Below, piece by piece: positions 21,827 to 32,709 of a stretch of DNA of 64,000 bases (its first letter is position 1; each line of letters opens with the position of its first letter). Below the pieces are notes generated by a model. It saw nothing but the letters and a program-made list of their open reading frames with translations. It was not told the DNA's origin and did no database searches. Origin of the DNA: Mauremys mutica (lineage: Eukaryota > Chordata > Testudines > Geoemydidae); assembly GCF_020497125.1 (NCBI RefSeq), contig NC_059082.1, forward strand, positions 23,086,965-23,150,964. The letters are read 5' to 3'. The position numbers and the translations under genes were made by a program.

Positions 21827-23714
21827 CTATTGCTTGGGCAGTCCTCTGGGGTGGAGTGGTTGGGTGCCCAGAGGCCCCCCCCACCGCATTCTTGAGCGTC
21901 TGGGTGAGGAGGCTATGGAACTTGGAGAGTAGGGCGGTTGGTTACACTGGGGCTGTAGCAGCGGTCTGTGCTCAAGCTGCCTTTCCTGAACCTCAACCAT
22001 ACGCCGGAGCATATCAGTTTTTTCCTCCAGTAGCCTCAGCATTGCCTCTTGCCTTCTGTCACCAAGCTGACGCCACCTATCATCTTTAGCCCGCCACTTA
22101 TTACTTTCAGCCTGCCAACTGTCCTCGTGTTCATATTGTGCTTTCCTGGACTCTGACATTGTCTGCCTCCACACATTCTGCTGGGCTCTTTCAGTGTGGG
22201 AGGACTGCATGAACTCAGAGAACATTTCATCCTGAGTGCGTTTTTTCACCTTCTAATCTTCGCTAGCCTCTGGGAAGGAGAAGATAGTGTGAGCATTGAA
22301 ACATTTGCAGCTGGTAGAGGAAAAAAAAGGGAGAGTAGTAGTTAAAAAGACACACTTTAGAGAACAATGGGTAGACTCTTTCACGGTAAACCTTGCTTTT
22401 AACATTACATAGCACATGTGCTTTCGGTACCAATTGCATTTTGACTCTTATTGACGGTATGCCAGTTTGGTGTGAGAGATCTTTCAGAATTCGGCTTGCA
22501 GGCAGCCGTGGTAAGACACAGTCTTTTGGCTTCTTTAACCTTCATAACATGTGGGAATGGTTTCAAACAGCAGCAGCACCCTCATTTCCCATACCAAGCA
22601 GCCGTTGGGTTGGCCATTTAAAATGGGTTGGCCATTTAAAAGGAGGAGAGGCAGCAGTTTTTGGGTTAACGTGCAGCACAATCCCAACTACCCCCCGCCC
22701 CCGCAATTCTCTGGGATGATAGCTTCACCTCTTCCCCCACCGCATGGCTAACAGCAGGGAACATTTCTGTTCAGCCACAGGCAAACAGCCCAACAGGAAT
22801 GGGCACCTCTGAATGTCCCCTTAATAAAATCACCCTATTTCAACCAGGTGACCAGGAATGATATCACTCTCCTGAGGATAACACATAAAGAACGGATGTT
22901 GTTTGAATGCCAGCAAACACTGGGACCATACGCTGCCATGCTTTGTTATGCAATGATTCCCGACTACGTGCTACTGGCCTGGCGTGGTAAAGTGTCCTAC
23001 CATGGAGGACGGAATAAGGCTGCCCTCCCCAGAAACCTTTTGCAAAGACTTTGGAAGTACATCCAGGAGAGCTTTATGGAGATGTCCCTGGAGGATTTCC
23101 GCTCCATCCCCAGACACGTTAGCAGACTTTTCCAGTAGCTGTACTGGCCATGAATGCCAGGGCAAATTAATAATTAAACACACTTATTTTGTAAATATTA
23201 TACATGGTTTAAAAGATACACTCACCAGAGGTCCCTTCTCCACCTGACGGGTCCGGGAGGCAGCCTTGGGTGGGTTCGGGGGGTACTGACTCCAGGTCCA
23301 GGGTGATAAACAGTTCCTGGTTGTCGGGGAAAACGTTTTCTCTGCTTCCTTGCTATGAGTTATCATCTTCCTCGTCCCCAAAACCCACATCCCTGTTGCA
23401 TGCTACTCCATTGATGGAGTCAAAGCACAGGGTTGGAGTAGTGGTGGCTGCACCACCTAGAATGGCATGCAGCTCATCATAGAGGTGGCATGTCTGGGGC
23501 TCTGACCTGGAACGGCCATTTGCCTCTCTGTTTTTTTGGTAGGCTTGCCTCAGCAACTTAAGTTTCACGTGGCACTGCTGCGGGTCCCTGTTTGGGCATT
23601 TTGCATTTTTGAATGGAGTTCTGATAGCTCAGATTCGTCTCCCCATACAGTGATAAGATCCCGTACCTCCCGTTCGGTCCATGCTGGTGCTCTTTTGTGA
23701 TTCTGGGACTCCAT
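21827..23714 (-). pseudogene. Harbinger Myb/SANT-like protein gene, two exons, broken
   Basis: The minus-strand start is at 23714 (MESQNHKRAPAWTEREVRDL). AWTEREVRDLITVWGDE is the first helix of a Myb/SANT-like DNA-binding domain. A short internal deletion near 23590 and frame loss follow, then KLKLLRQAYQKNREANG and YDELHAILGG. Exon 1 ends at 23226 with a CTG|GTGAGT donor. Exon 2 begins at 22269 after CTTCTCCTTCCCAG. A TAG lies a few codons in, then KKRTQDEMFSEFMQSS and a charged, coiled-coil-like tail to 21827. In this superfamily the Myb-like partner helps import the transposase and bind DNA. The intron length is about 955 bp. Confidence 0.8.
22848..23138 (+). other. third open frame in the Harbinger, inside the Myb intron
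   Basis: An uninterrupted 96-residue plus-strand frame lies wholly within the minus-strand Myb gene's intron. It has no ATG at its start. Instead it opens right after a TATTTCAACCAG acceptor-like sequence at 22847 and ends at TAG (FRSIPRHVSRLFQ). A donor-like GTG|GTAAGA is at 22508-22516, so it may be the last exon of a spliced gene. An A-rich 'aattaaaca' follows about 40 nt after the stop. I do not recognise a domain. Confidence 0.4.
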
Positions 23715-24099
23715 CACGGTCATTTCTGCTGGTGAGATCTGCACTCACCTGCAGATCGTCATACTGGCCACACTGGAAATGAGATTCAAAAGTTTGCGGG
23801 CCTTTTCCTGTCTTCCTGGCCAGTGCATCTGAGTTGAGAGCTCTGTACAGAGCGGTCACAATGGAGCACTCTGGGATAGCTCCCGAAGGCCAATACTGTC
23901 AAATTGCAACCACACTACCCCAAATTTGACTCGGCAAGGTCAATTTCAGCGCTAATCCCCTCATCGGGGGAGGAGAACAGAAATAGATTTTAACAGCCCT
24001 TTAAGTAAAAAATAACGGCTTTGTCGTGTGGACGGGTGCAGGGTTTAATCGATCTAATGCTGCTAAATTCGACCTAAACTCGTAGTGTAGACCAGGGCT

Positions 24100-27000
24100 C
24101 CATCTTAAATTCTGCCTATGTTTTCAGATTAGCAAAGTATTTTTCCTCTCTTTATTCTGAAGAGGGGATCAACCTTACAAGCCCTTTCTCATCCAAATCA
24201 CCCTCACCCATGCAAGCAGTCCTGCTGAAGTCAATGGGACTACTTTCATGAGTAAGGACTACTCATGTGGTGAAGGTTTTGCAGGATCAGGCCTCAATCA
24301 AACAGCATTGCTGTGTGCTAATAGTCAGCATGGATCACTTGTATCATTATTTTGTTTCTATGTAAGCATTGCAGTGATTCTTCTGGGATGAAATTACTCT
24401 AACTATAAATCAGAATCACTCTTCTAAGGTCATCTCAAATGAGCATTAGCACCAAAACAACACTGACAAGTAAGCCCTGCATGTAGCTCAGTGAAATTGT
24501 CTTTTTCTGACCGGAGGGCCATCTTATATAAAATAATTTTTCCTGTATACATATAATTGCAGCCTATATTACAGATGTATGGGTATGATTTTGCAGTCCT
24601 GACCCAGCCAGTGACTATCTCTAAATGATGACAATGGGCGTTTTGGCTGCGTACGGATGTGTGTCTCTCTCTCAGCTATTTATACAACCCCCATTACTGT
24701 ACTTTCTGAGTGCATCACAATCTTTAATCATTAATGCATTTATCTTCACAACAGCCCTGGGAGATAGGGAAGTGCTATTATCCCCACCTGAACTGAGGTG
24801 CCAAGAGACTAAATAATTTGCTCAAGGTCACAAAGGAAGTCTGTGGCAGAGCAGAGACTAAAACCTAGGTCTCCCAAGTCCCAGGCTAGCACCCTAACCA
24901 CTGGACTAGCCTTCCTTTCCCACTAGACCAGCCTTCCTCTCTCAGGGATAGGTTCTTATTTGTTACCAATAATTGATTCAGAAAGCCCAGTAGCTCAGTA
25001 TGATACTACTGGCACAGGGACTGATGGGGTACAATCATGTTCTCTCTAAAGAAATGAGAACATGAACAAGTGAACTCTGGGAGACCATCCCAAAGTGGGG
25101 GTATGGTAGGGCCTAGATCTGTGCAGCTGAAGGAAAACAGCACAAGAGAACAAGCTTAAGCAGAAAACCCTCTCTGAGCTGCCAGGTCAATTTGATCAAG
25201 GTTCTTGTGTCAGCAAGAGATCATTAAAAATACCCCCATTTTTCACTCACTGGCCACATTCCTTTTACATGGCTTAATTTCTTCAACAGCAGAAGGAATC
25301 CAGGAACATTTACACGTGCAAAATACTTTAACTAGCTTAGCTCTCCTGCTCTGGAGCATCCTGCTCTGGGTTCTAGATATTATTGCTTTGTGTTGCAGTA
25401 GTCCCTAGCAGCCTCACTCCTAGACCGGGTGCTAGGCACTCACAAACACATAGTCCTAAAGAAATTACAATTAAGTATCAATAAGCCTTTCTCTCTCCTG
25501 AATGTAAATAACCCTCCTTACTGGGCTTCAGGAATCTTACCTGATTCCTTTTCATCTGGGAGAGCATCTCTGAGCTGACTCTGAGATCTGCTGGTGGTTC
25601 CAACTCAGTCAAACACAAAACACACTGGGAGCTTCCCTTCAGGGCACCTTGTGGCTGGGATGCATCACAGCTGTGGGGTGGAACCATGATATCCATAGAC
25701 CCCTTTGTAGGCAGTAAAAATACAAAGGAATGTAGTGGGGTGAAGAAAGGAGGATCAGAGAAGCAATGTTCCTCTCCCTGGCTTGTGTAAGCAGCTCTCC
25801 CCCTCCTCCTTGCTCTCCTCTTTTTCAATCTACTGTAACTACTGCTCACTGGGAAGGTTTTGCGAAGCTTTGTTTAGAGTATTTCCTTTTATTCATGGTG
25901 ATAAAAGCAGTCATTCCCCCCTAGAGCGCTATAATAATTTAACAAAGCAAATGCCTTCCAGCTCCCCTTGCTTAAATTTAATTTGCATGTGCGCAATGTT
26001 CAAGCTGTAAGCTCATCTGGGATTCTGTGACATGCTGAATCTCCCTCCTCCCCCAGAAGGATGAATTTGTTTTAGAAATATGAAATCCACCAGCTTCCCC
26101 ACCCCTCTGCCAAATTTATCAGGGTCCAGGGGGTATTTTAGGACCCACTTCTGTGTGCCTTAAAATCTACTCAAGATACAAAACCCTCCCTGGAGGACTG
26201 GACCCTATTTGGGAAATGAATTTGTAGAGGAGGGAATTAAAGCATAAAGCCCAGTAAGATTTCAAGAAAATCCACAAAATGAGATTCTCACCTGCATCCA
26301 GACTTCCCAAAGGGTCAACTCTCATGCTGTGATTTGGGTTCAAACCCAGAAAATATTTGTTGCATAAACTTGCTGACAGCATCACCGCCTTCTGTCAGCT
26401 GGGGGATACTAGTGTTAACAGTAACCTGAAGTAGCTCTCTGGTCTAGTAAACACTGGTCTTGTGGAGGGGGTGAACTCAAACTACATTGGACATACCACT
26501 CTCTGAATATTGAGAGTATCTCTGAATGGCTCACACCAGCCACCTTCCCAGCTGGGGGAGTTTGCTGTTTGATCCATGATGATTAGCCACACTGTCATCA
26601 GGAGTTCCCTATCTGGGCTCAGAGGTATTTAGAGGTCTAACTCCCATTGAAAGACAGGTAAATACCTTTGTGGAGCTAGGCTCTGGTCACTACTCAAGAA
26701 ATCCCCTCAAAGGAGTGTCCACATTTGGAGAAGCAATTAACTTAGACACCCTCTCGGTGTGGAGCTCGTGGGGAGAGGATACTGGGAGTAACGATCTCCC
26801 TCAGCCTCATTGCACATTGTTATGTCTATAAGGAAGACAAAAAAGAAGAGAATAATTACTACACTGTAAAAAAATAAATTCACAGCAACCAGAACATCAA
26901 AGATGCCACTAATTTGGACAAATAAGGTTTCCTATAGGAAGAACTGTAAGCATTGTTGGTACTAATATGAAACAGTAAGAAACAGCATAATTTTAAAACA

Positions 27001-28070
27001 TATTTTACAGTTTACAAATTATGGGGCCAATCCCAGAGTGCAGAAGCAATAAAAATCCTGTTGACTTTAGAGAGAGTTTTGTCTTCATGGCATGGAAGAG
27101 GATTCCCCAGCATGAGAACCACTGGTATAAATCAAAGCTGTTGGCTGTGTCTACAGAATGTTAGCGAAGACTTTCCTTTTTTATTGCATTCAAGTATGCA
27201 TTCTAGATGTTGGATTGATCACATAAGTTCTCATAGACAATGTTCAGTGTGTGTTAAAACAAAAACTAACAGCATTAATCCAGTAAAGGTACGTGGCAGA
27301 AAAATCAGGAGTGGATAAAAACCTGATTATAAACCTGACATTATAAAGGCTCAAAGCTGTTTCATTAATATTAGCTTCACTGCAGTCAGTAACATGAAAG
27401 GCATGTCAAGGCCTATTTTGACCTCCGGCTGGCAGTCACACATTCATGCTGGTGACAGAACGGGATGTCCCTGATCTGTTGCCATCAAGATGACAGGACT
27501 GGAGTTGAGTGTCAGCACTGCACCCCTACATGTCTTGCAGAAAGGATTAGTTGCTTGATGAGCTGTTTCACATGTTGAAGTAAATTTGAATCTAGTAAGT
27601 GTCCTGAAATAAAGATGATTAGATTTAAAGGGATAACTACATGCAATTGCTAACTCTAATTGTGAGAGCAGCACAAGATGTTGAGATGTCAGACACTCTC
27701 CAGCAGAAAAAGGAGTTCAACTCAAACTATATCAGCAAATTGAGGCTATTTATATGGGGTGAGATTTTCACCCCTACTACGGCCCCTGTATGCATCTATG
27801 TCACTCCAGAGGGGCTGCAAAAGCCCATAGTGGGCCAGGGGAAAATTCCTCTGGGGGAGGCACAACTATAGTCCCCTCAAGCCTTGGAGTAGGGGATGAG
27901 CTGGGGTGTGTGGCTGGAGGCAGACCTGTCACATAGTATGTAATGGCTTAAGTTGTAGCAGGGGCCATTTTGGCTCCCAGAGTTGCCCAGAATCAGGTGG
28001 GTGCAAAGGTGATTTTAGACCACCTTAGCCCTCTCTCCCTCAGGGCTTCAGCTGGAAGTGAAAGAGAAAG
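24100..28070. other. gene-free interval with a MIR-like SINE
   Basis: No gene is supported. A decayed repeat with the CTGAAGTCAATGGGACTA core is at about 24195-24295. A MIR-like SINE is at 24700-24935. The 123-codon minus frame at 25478-25849 has no recognisable domain. The remainder is unclassified. Confidence 0.45.
24700..24935 (-). repeat. MIR/CORE-SINE-like element
   Basis: Contains 'ttatccccacctgaactgaggtgcc', 'tgctcaaggtcacaaaggaagt' and 'ctaaccactgga', the complement of the MIR core and tRNA-derived head. Similar fragments lie at about 35240-35470, 51410-51840 and 53440-53725. Confidence 0.65.
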
Positions 28071-28074
28071 GGCT

Positions 28075-29098
28075 GGCGTATTGGTCGGTCACATGGTGAT
28101 TATGAGTCACCAGTGTGATGTGGCTGTGAAAAAAGGTGAATGCAGTCCTAGGATGCATCAGTTGAGATATTTCCAGTAGATCTAGTTTGAGTTGAACAAG
28201 GCACTGGTGAGATCTCATCTGGAGTACTGTGTGCAGTCCTGGTCTTTCATGTTTAAGAAAGATGAATTCAAACTGGAAGAGGTGCAGAGAAGGGCTGCTA
28301 GGATGATCAGAGGAATGGAGAACCTACCTTATGAAAGGAGAATTGAGGAGCTTGGCTTGTTTAGCCTAACCAAATGAATGCTGAGGGGCAATAGGATTAC
28401 TCTCTATAAATACATCAGAGGGATCAACACCAGGGCAGAAGCATAGTTATGTACAGTAAGTAGCAATACCGGCACAAGTACAAATGGATATAAACTGGCC
28501 ATCAAGAAGTTTAGGCTTGAAATTAGACAAAGGTTTCTAATGGTCAGAGGAGTGACGTTCTGGAGCAGCCTTCACAAGGGAGCAATGGGGGCAAAAGTTC
28601 TAACTTGTTTTAAGATTGAGCTGGATAAATTTATGGATGGGATGGCATGATGAGATTGCAAACAATGGCATGTGGCCCATCTGCGGCTGCTAGTAGCAAA
28701 TGTCTCCAATGGCCAGAGATTGGTCACTAGATGGGGAGGTGGCTGAGTTACTATAGAGAATTCTTTCCCAGGTGTCTGGGTGGTAGCTCTTGTCCACATG
28801 CTCAAGGTCTACCTGACTGCCATAGTTGGGGTCAGGAAGGAATTTTCCCCCAGGTCAGATTGGCAGAGACTTGGGTGGGGGGGTTGCCTTTCTCACTTAC
28901 TGGTTTGTACTAGAGTAGTGGTGGATTCTCGGTAACTTGAAGTCTTTACATCATGATTTAAGGACTTCAGTAACTCAGCCAGATGTTACGGGACTATTAC
29001 AGGAGTGAGTGGGTGAGGTTCTGTGGCCTGCGCTGTGCAGGAGGTCAGCCTAGATGGTCATGATGGTCCCTTCTGGCCTTACAGTCTATGAGTCTATA
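28075..29098 (+). mobile_element. CR1 LINE 3' end
   Basis: This is the terminal ~1 kb of a CR1 non-LTR retrotransposon. The frame at 28192-28377 reads [15 protein letters not shown]...[15 protein letters not shown]...[15 protein letters not shown], which is the C-terminal end of the CR1 reverse transcriptase protein. It is cut by a TGA after LFSLTK where the family normally continues. The 3' end 'gtcccttctggccttacagtctatgagtctat' is the characteristic CR1 tail with short tandem units. It is 5'-truncated, as most copies are. Confidence 0.9.
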
Positions 29099-29099
29099 T

Positions 29100-31850
29100 G
29101 GGATAGCTCAGTCTAGGAAGTAGAACTCAAGAGGTGGAACTCACCCAATTTTCTGTCAAAAAAAGTTTCAGTGGAAAATTACAACTAGTCCTTGTGTATA
29201 TATATATAGGAACTGTATTTGCAACTTCTGTCTTCTGTTGGATATAGAGTAATAATTCTCTTTGCTGACTGTGGTTCAAGCCCATCTACTTTATGGAGTC
29301 AAATGTAGTGGCACTCAGATTCCCCCACATCATCACAGACAAAATTCTGAATGCAATAAAGGGGCAAAACACCTCCACCTTATTAGCAGAGTGGATATTC
29401 TTTAGCATGGTAAGAGGGCTCTGCTAAATCACTGAGACAGGTGGCTTGTTATCTCCAACTACACACAAGGGAGGTGAGGTTAGCTCTCTAAAAAGAGGGT
29501 CTAGGCTTTAGGTGGGGCTGTCCTGAGTGAGGCGCCTTGGAAGCAGTCAAGCCTGGGGAGAAGGCTTGAGCTGAACTTTGTTATCTTATTGTTGCCCCTT
29601 AGGCCAGAGCAGTTAGCCAATATTTAGGGCCTTTTGCTGGGTGGTTCCCATTAGGAGGAGAAATTGACGATGGAGTCAGATATTTCTTTGGTGCAGTCTT
29701 GTTGATTAATTAAGAATGTAGACATAGCCCTCTTTCCCTGGACACAGTAGAGACAAAGAATGGCAGGCAATTTCCATCCTCACAGTTTCTAAGTCTGCTT
29801 TTCCAGCCGGCACTTTGCCCCCAAAAGCTCTCTCTCTTGGCCTTCTCCAACAGCCACACTTCTATGGCTTTCCCAGACTTTGTGGCTCCTTTTCTTGGCT
29901 TTCTGCTCGCTTTATGGTTCAGACACACAGAGATGCAATCCATTGATCCCCAGCCCTTGCCCTTGCCATCAATTCTCAGGGAAACTTTTCTCTTATTTTC
30001 CCTGAGTCAGTTCTTGCACAGGCCTTACATGTGGCCACTGCTTTGGGCGGAGGCATCTATCATTTCAACCTATCTTACTCCATAAATGAGTTTAATTGCT
30101 GCTCCTGTTTAGCCAGAGTGAAGGGTGGCTGGCATACCCATCCACTTCAGTGAAGTCTGGGATTTTCTATAGATCAAGACACCAACGCGCCTCCAGCATA
30201 ATATTATTATTAATTTCTATGTTCATAAAAGTCAAAATAAAAGCAGAGGAGTGAATGTAGACACTAGATAGTGTGGGGATTGTGCATGACAGCAGGTCAG
30301 GAAAGTCATCTTTTCAAAGATGGGCTTAATGCTATATGCAGATTGGAGATTTGTTTTTCAGTGCTCAGCGGTGTGTAAATGAGTTTCCAGATTCAAGGTG
30401 GGGCAGTATGACTCCTTCCTTGAGCCTTCACAGCTCGTGTGAATTTATATAAAAATAGGAAGTGACAGAATCAGAAATTCATGTTTCTATATTCTACTAT
30501 TAACCCCCCCCACAAGGCTGCTTCACCAACTCTTTAAAATTCTCTTTATAACCACTAGAATTAAAAAATATTGTCCAGATAGACTGAATAGTTGAGGTTC
30601 CCTTGGTAAAAGTACAGTAACTCAGTCCAAAACTTTTTACAGCTCCACAGTGAATTAGGCCAAGGAAGAATTATGAAGAATTTCTATAGCCATATAATGC
30701 AATAGTGTTAATATCCAAAAGTCCAATGTCAGGATAGATTTTTGAGAACGATAAGGAAGTGTAACTTCATGTGCTATTAAAAAAATAAGAAAAAAATGTA
30801 GTTTTAGAAATCAGCAGGAAAAAATACTCCAACTAGTTTTGTTACCCATAATCCTTTAATATGTGAAGTAATATAGCAGTTCAGTAAAGCTGAATATTAG
30901 ATACCCCAGCTCAGCATTACTCAGAAAATAGTTAGTGGGGGGAGGATACTGGGAGTAACAATCTTGTATGATGATACTACCAAATTAATGTAATGAAAAA
31001 ATAAAATTAGTCTCTTATAAACCTGTAAGCCTTCTGAATCCCTATTGGCAAATGCTAGAATAGTTACAGGGCTATGTTCATTGGTACATTTACTATTGTA
31101 CATAGTCACTGCCAGCATATCTGTTTGTGCATGTATTTTCTACATACCTGCTGATTCATTTCAGTCATAAGATTTCAATAAGCAAGTGAAGTGAGGCGGG
31201 TCACTAACTCCTGGTGTCATAATCCCATCAAGCCCCTTCCTACCCTAGGGAAGAAAAGAAGAAACAAAAGAGGCAGAAAAGGGGAGAGTGAAGATGGATT
31301 AAGGAGAGTAAAAAAGAGATGGAGGAGGAGCTGTCTCCGATGTCTCGCTCTCACTCCTCAACAATAAGATTCTCATAGGACATCAAGAAAAGGGAGGCAT
31401 AATAAGGAACGTACAGAAAGAGGTGGTACTTCTGATGTTATTGTCCCATCCACCCATGAAGTCTTCAGGTATACAAGATATCCTTAATTTCATTAGTGCT
31501 TCTTGCTTCTGCGAAGGTGTGATTTGCTGAGATACCTACAGCTGTCAGGTGATACTAAGAGTCCTGATGGATTCAGAAGGAGTCACTAGACTTTTCTTCA
31601 GAGAAGTAACATTTTGTTGGAATATGGGAAGGTGGAGGCTTTTATCTTCCTCATTAAGTGAGAGGTAATCATGATTTAAACACAGAAGGGAGTGTTGGGA
31701 GGAGCTGTGTGTTCTGATATGGGATAGCTCTAAGAGGTACCTCCAGCACATTTTTGTGTATGAGAAATACCCCACTAAATTACTCTAATTTTATGTTGAT
31801 GCAATTCTACTGAAGTCAAGTACCCTAGGCTCCCTTTTGTAATTATAAGA
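29100..31850. other. gene-free interval
   Basis: No gene, RNA or clear mobile element was recognised. Confidence 0.4.
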
Positions 31851-31859
31851 GAGGCTTCT

Positions 31860-32700
31860 ACTTTTGCCAATAGACTAGGCCTCAGTGCTTCCTATCTCCA
31901 TTTAGAATCAACATTTTCCCTGGGCCTGGATTACCAATGGTGCCATAGTTTCTGAGATGATCTGCAGAGCAAAGGATTTCATAGCCGAAAGGGAATCCTC
32001 ATAATAGACACAGTTCACTTGGCTTAGCTGTAAGAAGAAATTGTTCACAAGGGCACTGTGCTCAGACAGTCCCATAGCTAAAATATTGTCAGTGGAGTCT
32101 TGGCTATCCATCAGAATAAATGTATCTGATTCCATGATTTATGGGGCAATGAGAAGAAGGTTTAATCCTCCTCTCAGCAGTGCAACCCAGTTTGCCACAA
32201 AAGCCTGTTAAATTTTGTGGCACACACTTCATCACTTCATTAGGAGATAGAGAGGAATGGGTTCTATCCATTACTGAATCAGTTACTGAAGTAGAGTCTC
32301 CTCCCACAGCTATTGAGTGATGGGGTAATCTCTGTGATCAGACCCACAAAGAAAGACCCTGTGGGATTACAGGGAGCATGGACATTAACAAAAGTGACAG
32401 GAAAGGAATGCAATATCCCTTTAAACAATTAAATATTGATCCTGTGGGCCTGAGGTAGACTACATAACACAAAGGAAACACCTCTGTGAATTAATATGGT
32501 GACATCTCTACCTTTAGAAGATATAAAGGAAACCAAGATTATTTGCCTCACCTACTTCCCTAATAATTTTTCTTGCTCTCAATTAGTGAAATGTTTCTTG
32601 TAAGACTGCCACCTGAATTTTAAACAATTACAAGTCACATTCCTTCTAAGACCCATCCTTTTAAATCCCACAATACTCAGGGATATTACATTAAATATAC
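31860..32700 (-). pseudogene. L1/Tx1-type LINE endonuclease remnant
   Basis: Minus-strand frames, with several stops and shifts, reconstruct an order seen in L1-clade ORF2 apurinic endonucleases: a 'RGVSFV' block, 'FVNVHAPCNPTGSFF', then 'GGDSTSVTDSVMDRTHSSL' (where GGDFN plus a D-x-V-x-D-R motif is expected), and 'TFFSLPHKSW' (normally followed by the RID motif). The order and spacing support the call. Divergence is high, so the exact clade is uncertain. The flanks to about 31480 may belong to the same element. Confidence 0.6.
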
Positions 32701-32709
32701 TAATTTCTG

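Larger units (their letters stand above)
19257..24098. mobile_element. PIF/Harbinger DNA transposon, ~4.8 kb, defective
   Basis: Terminal inverted repeats lie at about 19263-19290 and 24064-24091 (TCTACACTA...TTAGGTCGAATTTA), matching at about 25 of 28 positions. Inside are the two genes that define the superfamily: a DDE transposase (plus) and a Myb/SANT-like protein (minus), arranged convergently. Both are broken. A hAT-like GC-rich fragment is inserted near 19402, the transposase leader occurs in two diverged copies, and a tRNA-like segment lies at 20095-20169. The 3-bp target duplication usual for the superfamily could not be resolved. Confidence 0.9.
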
